Of a stretch of DNA of 14,590 bases, positions 1-6,804 are shown piece by piece. Both the position numbers and the translations under genes were made by a program. The DNA comes from Candidatus Parcubacteria bacterium (GTDB taxonomy: Bacteria > Patescibacteriota > Minisyncoccia > Phycocordibacterales > GCA-2747955): assembly GCA_027039745.1 (NCBI GenBank), contig JALUMP010000015.1:1-14590 (forward strand), in the 5' to 3' direction. Each line of letters starts with the position of its first letter. The first letter of the stretch is position 1. The notes under the pieces were generated by a model, which made no database searches, was not told the origin of the DNA, and saw only the letters and a program-made list of their open reading frames with translations.

Positions 1-1
1 T

Positions 2-889
2 AATAAAAATGATGATACTGTAGGTAAAACATATTTTAGATACGGAACATCATCTAGTAATTTAGTATACAAAACTTCTAAATTAACAATGACTAACAAT
101 GGTGTATTTAATGCAACATTAAATGGCTTAACTTCAGGAAGAGTATATTATTATAGAGCTGTGTTAGAAAATAGTGCAGGAAACGTAGTAGACCAAGGAG
201 CTTTAAAATACTTTACTACAAGAAGGTATTATAATCCTCCAGTTGTGCCTCCATACAAACCAGCAGAAGATGTAAAAATTATTGTTTCAGAAACAGTTAC
301 AGTTAAAAAAGATATAGAAGCTACAAAATGAGTTTCTCATAAAAAAACTTCTGGATATAAGTTTGATGTAGATGCAAAAGAAGGAGACGTTGTTTACTAC
401 AAAGTTAAAGTAGAAAATACAACAGATAAAGATATGGAAAATGTTACAGTAGTTGACTATATTCCATTTGCATTAGAATTAGATAGTTCAAGAGTAACAG
501 ATGATGATGCAAAAAAATATCTTACTTGAAAAATTGACACCTTAAAAGCAGGAGAGATTAGATACTTTGTTACAGAAATGAGAGTTTCAGAAAATGCAAG
601 AAATGGAGATGTAATAGACTCAAATGCCGAATTTATACACGATGGTAAAACAGAAAAAACAAATATTGTAACTATAAATGTTGAAGAACAGGAAGTAGCA
701 ACAGGTGGACAATCAGCATATATTTTTGGCGCACATTCAGCTTTCTTTCCAAACACTTTAATCGGATACTTAAGCTTGATAGCATTAGTATTATTAGTAA
801 TCTTTCTTTTAGTTAAAGTATTTGCTTTAGATTCTACAAGAACTATCTTAGCTAAACTTAAAGACAAAGAAGACGAAGCTGGTTACTAA
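2..889 (+). CDS. Surface protein, 3' part, C-terminal membrane anchor (5' end outside window)
   Basis: The frame is open from base 2 to TAA at 887-889 if UGA at 329-331 and 527-529 is read as an amino acid, giving about 295 residues of a longer protein. The visible part starts with a fibronectin-III-like strand pattern (YYYRAVLENSAG, then a G and FTT), followed by a Pro-rich linker (NPPVVPPYKP). Next comes a DUF11-like beta-sandwich repeat (GDVVYYKVKVEN, then VTVVDYIP). A hydrophobic helix (about residues 253-277) and a short charged cytoplasmic tail end the protein. This is the layout of an exported, membrane-anchored surface protein. The second UGA lies in YLT-x-KIDTLKAGE, where DUF11-type repeats usually have W (as in TWxIGTLAPGE). 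A terminator follows 48 bases after the stop. Ligand and role are unknown. Confidence 0.8.
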
Positions 890-937
890 AACAAAAATAA
901 TATTAATTAATTTGTAATTTGTTAATAATCAAAACTA

Positions 938-968
938 AAAAACAGCGAGGCAAGGCCTCGCTGTTTTT
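938..968 (+). terminator. Intrinsic terminator after the surface-protein gene
   Basis: Perfect 14-bp stem (938-951 with 955-968) around the loop AAG, with a GC-rich core AGCGAGGC. It is flanked by A-run and T-run, so it could work in both directions. It separates the surface-protein gene from the F0 operon. Confidence 0.9.
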
Positions 969-974
969 CTTTAG

Positions 975-1003
975 TTGAGCAAGTAAGAGCTTTGTGTTAA
1001 AAT
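975..1003 (+). promoter_or_regulatory. Sigma70-type promoter of the F0 operon
   Basis: TTGAGC (975-980), a 17-base spacer and TAAAAT (998-1003). The expected transcription start near 1010 is only about 5 bases before the ATG at 1015, leaving no room for a Shine-Dalgarno site. It also overlaps the TTG at 994, which argues against that codon as the start. Confidence 0.75.
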
Positions 1004-1014
1004 ATGAGCGTTTT

Positions 1015-1242
1015 ATGGGGAAAGATAAACAAGTCAAAACACAAAAACAATATACTTTTACCAAACTTGGAGTACAAGTTGGTTTTATTTTTGCAGTTCC
1101 ATTGGTTGCTGTTTTTGTTATAGGAGAGATATTTGATATAAGAGTTTTGTATTTATTACCAATTTCTTTTGTTGCTTCTTGGGTTATGACTTTTGTTTTA
1201 TATAACAAAACTAAAATACATTTTGAAAATAATAAAAAATAA
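1015..1242 (+). CDS. AtpI/AtpZ-like small membrane protein of the F0 operon
   Basis: A 75-residue protein with a short basic N-terminus and two hydrophobic helices (about residues 18-38 and 43-63) separated by GEIFDIR. The pattern KLGVQVGFIFAVP resembles the start of AtpI/AtpZ proteins, which assist c-ring assembly or cation supply in many F-type ATP synthases. It is the first gene of the operon, in the usual AtpI place, and ends two bases before atpB. I chose ATG 1015 because an upstream TTG (994) lies inside the promoter. The start has no Shine-Dalgarno site. The family call rests on size, two-helix topology and position more than on motif identity. Confidence 0.7.
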   Translation: MGKDKQVKTQKQYTFTKLGVQVGFIFAVPLVAVFVIGEIFDIRVLYLLPISFVASWVMTFVLYNKTKIHFENNKK

Positions 1243-1244
1243 AT

Positions 1245-2033
1245 ATGCCATTGTCATTTGAAAGAGAGCTTACATCAATACAGCCAGAAATAATATTTAA
1301 AATATTTGGTTTTCATATTGCAAATTCTACTTTGCTTATTTTTTTGATAGGTTTTGGATTTTTTTTGTTTGGTATCTTGGTAGTAAAAAAATTTTCTTTA
1401 AAACCATCCAGTGTGCAGGTTGCTGTTGAGATGGTTTATGAAAAATTAATAGATTTTATAAGTGAATTAACAAACAACCATAAGCATACCAAAAACATTT
1501 TTCCTGTTATTGCAGCTATTTTAATTTATTTTGTGATATCTAATATTATCACAGTTATTCCAGGTCTTTCGAGTATTACATACAAAAATATGGCTATTTT
1601 TAGAACACCTACATCAGATTTCAATACTGTTATTGGGGTAGCTTCCGCGGCTGTAATTATTATTAATATTATTGCAGCAAAAACAATAGGTATTAAGTCT
1701 TATCTTGGTAATTTTTTTAAGTTTAAAGAAGTAGTTGCAGGTTTCAAAAAAAGCATAGGCGAGGGATTTATTTCTTTGATAGATTTCTTTGTTGGCTTGC
1801 TTGATATTATTGGAGAATTTGCTAAAATCGCTTCATTGTCTTTTAGGTTATTTGGAAATATTTATGCAGGCGAGATTTTGTCTATAATCATTTTAGGGGC
1901 CTTTGCATACGTATTACCAGCGATTTGGACATTGTTTAGTAGTTTTGTTGGGATACTGCAGGGAATAGTATTTGCTTCTCTTGTGGCTGTATATTACAGC
2001 TTATCTGTATCAGAAGGCAAGACAGAAAAATAA
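1245..2033 (+). CDS. atpB: F-type ATP synthase subunit a
   Basis: A 262-residue polytopic membrane protein, of normal length for subunit a, which forms the ion half-channels next to the c-ring. The signature SFRLFGNIYAGE is present, with the essential stator arginine at residue 201. The last helix region (about 225-255) ends in VYYSLSVSEGK, as in other a subunits. It starts two bases after the AtpI-like gene and is followed after 25 bases by atpE. There are no UGA codons; its only Trp (AIWTLF) is UGG. No Shine-Dalgarno site precedes the ATG. Confidence 0.97.
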   Translation: MPLSFERELTSIQPEIIFKIFGFHIANSTLLIFLIGFGFFLFGILVVKKFSLKPSSVQVAVEMVYEKLIDFISELTNNHKHTKNIFPVIAAILIYFVISNIITVIPGLSSITYKNMAIFRTPTSDFNTVIGVASAAVIIINIIAAKTIGIKSYLGNFFKFKEVVAGFKKSIGEGFISLIDFFVGLLDIIGEFAKIASLSFRLFGNIYAGEILSIIILGAFAYVLPAIWTLFSSFVGILQGIVFASLVAVYYSLSVSEGKTEK

Positions 2034-2058
2034 TTATTATAATATTTAAAATTTATTT

Positions 2059-2274
2059 ATGGATTTAGAAACAGCAAAAGTATTAGCAAAGGGATTTGCA
2101 ACATTATCAATGTTTGGTTCTGCTATTGGAGAAGGGTATTTAATTGGTAAGGCATTAGAAGGAATGGCAAGAAACCCTGAAGTTGCAGGTATGCTTTTCT
2201 CAAGAATGATCATTGGTGTTGCCCTAGCTGAGTCAACTGCAATTTATGCTTTGATTGTGTTTTTCTTACTTTAA
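2059..2274 (+). CDS. atpE: F-type ATP synthase subunit c, Na+-type ion site
   Basis: A 71-residue hairpin proteolipid, the monomer of the rotor ring. The polar loop is ARNPE (residues 37-41). The ion carboxylate is E58 in ALAESTAIY, and the facing helix has E25 in SAIGEGYLIG. E58, S59, T60 and Y63 match the Na+-binding set of Ilyobacter tartaricus c (E65, S66, T67, Y70) at a constant offset of seven. E25 falls at the position of Q32 there, the site that is a second glutamate in the two-carboxylate Fusobacterium ring. Na+ coupling is therefore a well-grounded inference. It sits between atpB and atpF. Confidence 0.97.
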   Translation: MDLETAKVLAKGFATLSMFGSAIGEGYLIGKALEGMARNPEVAGMLFSRMIIGVALAESTAIYALIVFFLL

Positions 2275-2297
2275 TCAAAATATTATAATTTTTTATT

Positions 2298-2738
2298 ATG
2301 GATATTTTAAATAATATTGGATTTGATTGGCAAGTAGCTTTGGTTAATTTTGTTAATTTTATTTTAATTTTTTGAATTTTAAAAAAATTTGTTTTTCCTA
2401 AGATATCTGAAGTTTTAAGCGAAAGAAAAAAAGTTATCGAAAAGGGCTTACAAGATTCCAAAAAAGCTGAAGCAAAGTTAGAAGAAGTGGAGATAGATAG
2501 AAAAAATATTTTGAAAGAAGCAAAAGATGAGGCTAGTGACTATATGCAAAAAACAAAAACTTTTGCAAAAGAGCAAGAGTCAGAGATTATAGAAAAAGCT
2601 AAAAACCAAGCCTCAAAAATTTTAGAATCTAGTAAAAACTCTGGAGTAGAAGAAAAAAAACAAATCATTGATTCTGCAAAAGAAGATATTGCTAAAATGA
2701 TAGTCTTGGGAGCAGAAAAAGTTTTAGCAGAAAAATAA
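2298..2738 (+). CDS. atpF: F-type ATP synthase subunit b (one in-frame UGA)
   Basis: A 146-residue protein: N-terminal membrane helix (about residues 10-28), then a long charged coiled coil, the layout of the peripheral-stalk b subunit. VNFVNFILIF-x-ILKKFVFPKISE matches the b-family start. Position 26 is UGA (2373-2375), where b subunits have a hydrophobic or aromatic residue. Under the standard code the gene would appear only as a fragment from 2487, without its membrane anchor, so UGA must be read. The gene ends 12 bases before a terminator. No atpH, atpA, atpG, atpD or atpC follows, which is unusual. Confidence 0.93.
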
Positions 2739-2750
2739 TTTTTTAGTTTT

Positions 2751-2779
2751 AAAAAACAGAAGCCTTGCTTCTGTTTTTT
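2751..2779 (+). terminator. Bidirectional terminator between atpF and pth
   Basis: Perfect 13-bp stem (2751-2763 with 2767-2779), loop CTT, GC-rich core CAGAAGC, A-run and T-run on the two sides. It ends the F0 operon, and its last base is the first base of the convergent pth stop codon. Confidence 0.9.
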
Positions 2780-3372
2780 TAATTAAATTTATTCATAGCT
2801 TTTTCTTTGCCATTTTTAATTATTTCAAAAATAATCTTTTCTACTTTTTCAGCTATTTTAGGATATTGTTTTAAATATTTTGTAGAAAGATGTTTGTTAA
2901 CTAAATATTTGTTTAAAGATTCTCTTTTTGGTTTTTTACATTTACCCAAGAAAGAAAGAGGACAAACTCCGATTTTAATACGAATAAAATTTTTACTTTT
3001 TGTTTTTTTAATAATACTTTTAATACCATTGTGCCCACCATCACCACGCCCAAACACTATTTTTATTTTCCCAAATTCCATATCTATATCATCTTGTAAA
3101 ACAATAATTTTTGCAACATCCCCGGGATGTTGCAAATTGCGAGGTAGAGAGTTACCGGAAAGATTCATCATGGTTTTTGGTAAGATAATTTCAATGTCAT
3201 TGTCTTCAAAATAACCTTCAGCTATGTTTGAGTTTCTTGATTTACTAAAATAAAAATTTGAAAAAACGTCTTCGTTATTTTTATAAATCATTTGCAAAAC
3301 TTTCCCACCAATATTGTGTGGGGTGTCTTGGTATTGTTCTTCATTATTTAATAGCCCAATGATTCTATACAT
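2779..3372 (-). CDS. pth: Peptidyl-tRNA hydrolase (Pth family)
   Basis: A 197-residue protein of the family that releases peptide from prematurely dropped peptidyl-tRNA. Family residues are visible: N9 and the catalytic H19 (GLLN..., TPHNIGG), the TMMNLSGNS motif, the DDIDMEFGKIK aspartate and the GDGGHNGIKSI block, followed by IRIKIGV. The first motif is divergent: NNEEQY replaces the usual NPGxxY, and P18 replaces the common R in RHN. I start at ATG 3372 because MYRIIGLLN matches family N-termini and a TATACT box lies eight bases upstream; the longer frame would start at TTG 3390. It is convergent with atpF and divergent from the SPFH gene. Confidence 0.93.
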   Translation of the reverse strand: MYRIIGLLNNEEQYQDTPHNIGGKVLQMIYKNNEDVFSNFYFSKSRNSNIAEGYFEDNDIEIILPKTMMNLSGNSLPRNLQHPGDVAKIIVLQDDIDMEFGKIKIVFGRGDGGHNGIKSIIKKTKSKNFIRIKIGVCPLSFLGKCKKPKRESLNKYLVNKHLSTKYLKQYPKIAEKVEKIIFEIIKNGKEKAMNKFN

Positions 3373-3380
3373 ATTCTTAT

Positions 3381-3406
3381 AGTATATCAAAAAAATCTGA
3401 TATAAT
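3381..3406. promoter_or_regulatory. Divergent promoter region between pth and the SPFH gene
   Basis: On the minus strand TATACT (plus-strand 3381-3386) ends eight bases before the pth ATG, predicting a near-leaderless mRNA. On the plus strand TATAAT (3401-3406) is a plausible -10 for the SPFH gene, with a leader of roughly 25 bases. No good -35 hexamer is seen for either, so this is a moderate call. Confidence 0.5.
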
Positions 3407-3437
3407 TAAAATATTATAAACTTAATTTTTAAATATC

Positions 3438-4193
3438 ATGGGATCAATAATTTTTATTTTAATCGGGACATTTGTATTTTTTGTAGTTTTTATTAGACAG
3501 ATTAACCAATATCAAAGAGGAGTAATGTTTACTCTTGGTAGGTTTACGGGTATCAAGGAGCCAGGATGAAGAGTTGTAGTGCCAATTCTACAATCTATGA
3601 CTAAAGTAGATATCAGAACAAAGGCTGTTGATGTGCCAGATCAAGAAGTGATAACTCGTGATAATATTCCAGTTGCTATTAATGCTGTTGTGTATTACAA
3701 AGTATTACAAGCTGACAAAGCTATTTTAGAAGTTGAAAACTTTTATTATGCTATTTCTCAGTTGGCACAAACAACAATGAGAAACTCTGTGGGGGAAAAA
3801 AGTTTAGATGAGCTTCTTCAAAAAAGAGCAGAAATTGCAGAAAAAATAAAAGAAGAGTTGGATAGAAAAACAGATAGATGGGGTATAGATGTTGAAGCTC
3901 TTGAGCTTAAAGATGTTATTATTCCAGAAAACTTAAAAAGAACAATTTCAAAAGAAGCAGAAGCCGAAAGAGAAAAAAGAGCTGTGATTATTAAAGCAGA
4001 GGGTGATAAACTAGCAGCAGATAACTTGTCTAAGGCGGCAAGTATATTGGGAGAGACTCCAGGGGCAATGCATTTAAGAACTCTACAGGCTATTAATGAT
4101 TTATCTTCAGATCAGTCAAATACTACAATTTGGATGATTCCAACTGAGATTTTGGAGGCGATTAAGGGTTATTCAAATTTCATCAAAAAATAG
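3438..4193 (+). CDS. SPFH/stomatin-like (slipin) membrane protein (one in-frame UGA)
   Basis: A 251-residue protein: N-terminal membrane helix (about residues 2-20), then an SPFH domain starting INQYQRGVMFTLGRF, with KVDIRTKAVDVPDQEVITRDN and an Ala/Glu/Lys-rich helix (SKEAEAEREKRAVIIKAEGD). This is the stomatin/slipin pattern; such proteins form oligomeric membrane-attached assemblies linked to membrane organisation and proteolysis. Residue 44 is UGA (3567-3569) in KEPG-x-RVVVP, a place where slipins carry a bulky residue (PGL or PGW), favouring Trp over Gly. Without UGA decoding the membrane anchor would be lost. No NfeD partner gene is adjacent. It ends in TAG; the next element is a large hairpin. 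Confidence 0.93.
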
Positions 4194-4320
4194 TTTAAAT
4201 CCAAAAAATTGAAGCATAACTTTGTCAGCTACGTGTAAATTATTTTTTACCATACACTTGTATGGCTCAAAATAATTTCACTTGCTTCCTCGTTCTGCAG
4301 TCAATTTTTAGAATTTAAAA
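4194..4320. repeat. Large two-tier hairpin element, copy A
   Basis: An outer stem joins 4194-4212 with 4301-4320 (imperfect, A+T-rich). An inner stem joins GTGTAAATTATTTT with AAAATAATTTCAC and is capped by ACCATAC-ACTT-GTATGG and then CTC. Single-stranded linkers of about 20 bases lie between the tiers. The layout matches copy B next door. No ORF is present. It starts just after the SPFH stop codon. Confidence 0.7.
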
Positions 4321-4328
4321 AATAGTTT

Positions 4329-4447
4329 AAACTTTAAAAATGGGCGAACTACTTCGTTGATTTCAAGAAAAATTTTCTCACCTTATGCTTATAAGGCTCT
4401 AAAATTTTTCTCTCCTCGCCTCGTATTTCATCCCATTTTTAAAGTTT
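4329..4447. repeat. Large two-tier hairpin element, copy B
   Basis: A perfect 16-bp outer stem (4329-4344 with 4432-4447) encloses an inner stem (GAAAAATTTT with AAAATTTTTC) capped by ACCTTAT-GCT-TATAAGG and then CTC. Shared with copy A are the cap form ACC...GGCTC, the following A/T stem and a right linker containing CCTCG. Stem sequences differ between copies while pairing is kept, which suggests selection on structure or a diverged mobile repeat family. Confidence 0.7.
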
Positions 4448-4473
4448 CAGGGCTTTTTTAAAAAGGTAAAAGA

Positions 4474-4499
4474 AAAAAACACCGAATTCGGTGTTTTTT
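4474..4499. terminator. Bidirectional intrinsic terminator
   Basis: A perfect 26-base palindrome, AAAAAACACCGAA with its complement, giving A-run, GC-containing stem and T-run on both strands. It can end transcripts from the SPFH side and from the convergent gene at 4529-4987. Confidence 0.85.
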
Positions 4500-4528
4500 G
4501 ATTTAAACAAAACGAGGAAAGTACTTAA

Positions 4529-4987
4529 TTAATTTAATCTAAAGATTCTTTTTAGAAAAGAAGATTTTTTTATCACCTTATTTGGATTTACAGCCGCTTC
4601 ATTCTTTCCCCCTGATTGTCTATTATAATTTCTAACCAACTTCACAACATCACTTTCAAGTGCAGGAAATCTATCTAGTAATTCTAATTCTTTTTCTGCG
4701 TTTTCAATTACGCGAGTATATTTGTCGCGTAAATCGTTTATGGAATCATAAAAATTGTTTTTAATTTGTTCGTCACTTATAGGTTTTTTATTGTTATTTC
4801 TGACAAGTCTGATAACATCACTTTCAAGTGCAGGCGATTTATCTAGTGATTTTAATTTCTCCTTTGTGTTTTCAATTACATGAGTATATTTGTCGCGTAA
4901 ACCGTTTAGGGAATTATGGAAATTGCCCTTAATTTCTTTAGGGCTTATAGGGGAGTTTATAGTTTCTGCTTGTTTAAGATTTTCCAT
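4529..4987 (-). CDS. Hypothetical protein with two 56-residue tandem repeats
   Basis: A 152-residue soluble, charged protein I do not recognise. Residues 13-68 and 69-124 are tandem repeats at exact offset 56; shared blocks include LRDKYT, VIEN, PALESDV and LVRN. The DNA repeats too (168-bp period), so the duplication is recent or conserved. Each repeat looks mostly helical. The C-terminus is basic (KKSSFLKRIFRLN). There is no signal peptide or membrane helix. A strong promoter (TTGACA/TATACT) lies upstream, so the gene is probably expressed, with a leader of about 25 bases and no Shine-Dalgarno site. Stop is TAA and there are no UGA codons. No function can be assigned. Confidence 0.8.
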   Translation of the reverse strand: MENLKQAETINSPISPKEIKGNFHNSLNGLRDKYTHVIENTKEKLKSLDKSPALESDVIRLVRNNNKKPISDEQIKNNFYDSINDLRDKYTRVIENAEKELELLDRFPALESDVVKLVRNYNRQSGGKNEAAVNPNKVIKKSSFLKRIFRLN

Positions 4988-5018
4988 ATATTATTATTTA
5001 AATTTATTAATTAACAAC

Positions 5019-5046
5019 AGTATAGCATAATATATATCTTTGTCAA
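5019..5046 (-). promoter_or_regulatory. Promoter of the two-repeat protein gene
   Basis: On the minus strand TTGACA (plus-strand 5041-5046), a 16-base spacer and TATACT (5019-5024). The -35 is perfect and the -10 matches five of six. Confidence 0.8.
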
Positions 5047-5057
5047 GTGTTTTGAAT

Positions 5058-5141
5058 CGTCTTTGCGAGGAACGAAGCAATCCAGAAAAACATATAATAT
5101 AGTAATTTAGTCTGGATTGCTTCACATTCGTTCGTAAAGAC
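5058..5141. repeat. MITE/REP-like inverted repeat, first unit
   Basis: The left arm at 5058-5085 reads CGTCTTTGCGAGGAACGAAG then CAATCCAG. The right arm at 5112-5141 is its diverged inverted copy (CTGGATTGCTTC ... AAAGAC). About 26 A+T-rich bases lie between. A more decayed arm of the same family follows at about 5148-5180. This resembles the widespread GTCATTGCGAGG...GAAGCAATC repeat family seen in many bacterial genomes. No transposase is present, so any movement would be non-autonomous. Confidence 0.75.
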
Positions 5142-5208
5142 AAAAAGCTGGTTGTTTCATCATATTTCCTCACAAAGACAATAACGACATCATTATCAAA
5201 AAAAACGT

Positions 5209-5253
5209 CATTGCGAGCTTTTGGAGCAGAGCAAAAAAGCGCGGCAATCTAGA
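5209..5253. repeat. MITE/REP-like repeat, variant unit
   Basis: Starts CGTCATTGCGAG and ends GCGGCAATCTAGA, the classic ends of the same repeat family, with a different middle. It lies in the gene-free stretch 5047-5621. Confidence 0.65.
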
Positions 5254-5285
5254 TTTATCCATGTAGATTTTTAAAATTAAATTAT

Positions 5286-5321
5286 TTACACACAACTCTG
5301 CTATAGCAGAGTTGTGTGTAA
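5286..5321. terminator. 36-base perfect palindrome, possible terminator
   Basis: A perfect inverted repeat centred on CTATAG (5301-5306) with arms TTACACACAACTCTG and complement. A short T-run (TTTTTT) follows closely on the plus strand, so it could act as an intrinsic terminator or form a cruciform. No gene immediately upstream on the plus strand needs a terminator. Confidence 0.5.
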
Positions 5322-5357
5322 TTTTTTGTAATCATTATTCTTGATTGCTTTGTTCTC

Positions 5358-5416
5358 AAAGGAGGAGGAGAAAGAGAAGGGAAAGGAGAAAGAGAAGGGA
5401 AAGGAGGAAGAGAAGG
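5358..5416 (+). repeat. Polypurine minisatellite, 18-base unit
   Basis: A 59-base all-purine strand built on GGAGAAAGAGAAGGGAAA: two perfect units (5367-5384, 5385-5402) and a partial third with a changed base (5403-5416). The 18-base unit would keep a reading frame, but stops surround it, so it is not coding. G-richness on one strand is unusual in this A+T-rich window. Confidence 0.85.
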
Positions 5417-5479
5417 TAGTTTAACTTTTTCTGAATTGGTTTTTTAGATTTCATCATTCTATTTGTAAAGACAAAAAGC

Positions 5480-5508
5480 TGGATTGCTTCGTTCCTCGCA
5501 AAGACGGA
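5480..5508. repeat. MITE/REP-like repeat, intact arm in opposite orientation
   Basis: CTGGATTGCTTCGTTCCTCG followed by CAAAGACG is the exact reverse complement of the left arm at 5058-5085. The two arms thus bracket about 420 bases of repeat-rich, gene-free DNA. The preceding GTAAAGACAAAAAGCTGG also occurs at 5135-5152. Confidence 0.75.
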
Positions 5509-5558
5509 TACCGAAAATTTTTAATTAACAAAAACAAATTCGTCTTTACAAACTTTTC

Positions 5559-5577
5559 CAACGGACCGGGTCCGTTG
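5559..5577. other. Short GC-rich hairpin before rmuC
   Basis: CAACGGACC and its complement GGTCCGTTG around a single G, flanked by short T and A runs. No T-run follows on the plus strand; role unknown. Confidence 0.6.
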
Positions 5578-5609
5578 AAAACATTGGGGGAGTTTAATGT
5601 CTTTTATGT

Positions 5610-5615
5610 TAAAAT
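5610..5615 (+). promoter_or_regulatory. -10 box placing rmuC on a leaderless mRNA
   Basis: TAAAAT ends six bases before the rmuC ATG at 5622, so the usual start site would fall on the A of the start codon. No convincing -35 is seen (TTGGGG at 5584-5589 is 20 bases away). Confidence 0.5.
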
Positions 5616-5621
5616 AGTGTT

Positions 5622-6728
5622 ATGAATATTTTAACTATTATTTTATTAGTAATTTTTGTAGTTTTTTTAGGTATTGGTTTTTTCTTTTTAAAAAAATATT
5701 TAGATAGCCTATCTGCCAAGTTGGAAGATGGAAAAGACACTCAATCTTTTGTGATGTTACAAAATCAGCTTCAAGAGATACTCAAGTCTAATCAAGATTT
5801 GAAACTCTCTAACGAAAAGTTGAAAGGAGAAATGTCAGAAAATCTCCATAAAAAACTAGGAGAATCACAAGAGATGATGAGTAAGTCTATACAAAGCCAG
5901 CTTTTAGAATCTCAAAAAGTTATTAAATCTTTAGAAGAGGTAAAAAGAGAGACAGGTAATGTAGCAAGTTTTGGAGAACAACTTAAAAATCTGCAAGATA
6001 TTTTACAAAACTCAAAACAAAGAGGTGCTTTGGGAGAATATTTTTTGGAACAAACTATTGAAAACATACTTTCCCCTGAGAATTATGAATTTCAATATTC
6101 CTTTAAAGATGGCTCTATTGTAGATGCTATTGTAAAAATGCCAGATGGTATTGTGCCAATTGATGCAAAATTTTCTTTAGAAAATTACAACAGGCTTGTT
6201 TCTGAAAATGATCCAGATAAGAAAATTGAATTAGAAAGAAAATTTAAAGCAGATTTAAAAACAAGGATTCTAGAAACTTCAAAATATATTAAGCCAAAAG
6301 AGGGCACAATGGATTTTGCTTTTATGTTTATTCCGTCAGAGGGTATTTATTATGATTTATTGATTTCAAAAATAGGAGTGGTTGATTCTAAAAACTTTTT
6401 AGAATATGCCTTTCGTGACAAAAAGGTTATCATTGTTTCTCCCACAACTTTGCATGCATACCTACAAACAGTAATGCAAGGGTTGAGGTCTATCAAGATT
6501 GAAAAACAAGCAGGAGAGATTGTAAAAAAAGTAGAGAATTTATCTAAACATCTTAAATCTTTTAAAACTTATCACGACAAGCTCGGTAACTCTATTGGTA
6601 CAGTTGTTAATCATTTTACCTCATCTCAAAAAGAATTTAGCAAGATAGATAAAGATGTTTTAAAAATTACAGGAAGTGAAGAAGGCAAAATGGAGTTTGA
6701 GGCTTTGGAAAAACCAAAAGTCAAGTAG
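5622..6728 (+). CDS. rmuC: RmuC family protein
   Basis: A 368-residue protein: N-terminal membrane helix (about residues 3-25), Gln/Glu/Lys-rich coiled coil (about 35-125), then the RmuC domain. Family motifs are RGALGEYFLE (134-143), VPIDAKFSLENY (about 178-189), FIPSEGIYYDLL (about 232-243) and SPTTLHAYLQTV (about 274-285). RmuC proteins have a nuclease-like fold and limit inversions and rearrangements at short inverted repeats; the biochemical activity is not settled. Its neighbour is a stretch rich in inverted repeats, though a link is only speculation. It ends in TAG, followed by a strong terminator. There are no UGA and no UGG codons in this gene. Confidence 0.95.
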   Translation: MNILTIILLVIFVVFLGIGFFFLKKYLDSLSAKLEDGKDTQSFVMLQNQLQEILKSNQDLKLSNEKLKGEMSENLHKKLGESQEMMSKSIQSQLLESQKVIKSLEEVKRETGNVASFGEQLKNLQDILQNSKQRGALGEYFLEQTIENILSPENYEFQYSFKDGSIVDAIVKMPDGIVPIDAKFSLENYNRLVSENDPDKKIELERKFKADLKTRILETSKYIKPKEGTMDFAFMFIPSEGIYYDLLISKIGVVDSKNFLEYAFRDKKVIIVSPTTLHAYLQTVMQGLRSIKIEKQAGEIVKKVENLSKHLKSFKTYHDKLGNSIGTVVNHFTSSQKEFSKIDKDVLKITGSEEGKMEFEALEKPKVK

Positions 6729-6747
6729 GATTTTTTTTAAAAACAAG

Positions 6748-6788
6748 AAAAAAGATGGATTTTGGCAAAGCCAAAATCCATCTTTTTT
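6748..6788. terminator. Bidirectional terminator between rmuC and yidC
   Basis: A perfect 19-bp stem (6748-6766 with 6770-6788), loop AAA, with A and T runs on the two sides. It serves the convergent rmuC and yidC genes. Confidence 0.92.
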
Positions 6789-6804
6789 ATTAAATTATTT
6801 CTCT

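Noticed and set aside
457..867. Minus-strand ORF inside the surface-protein gene
   Set aside because: Low-complexity shadow frame of a well-supported gene.
994..1014. Upstream in-frame start (TTG 994) for the AtpI-like gene
   Set aside because: It overlaps the -10 box, so the mRNA would not contain it; ATG 1015 fits better.
5559..5577. Hairpin as terminator
   Set aside because: No T-run follows on either side.
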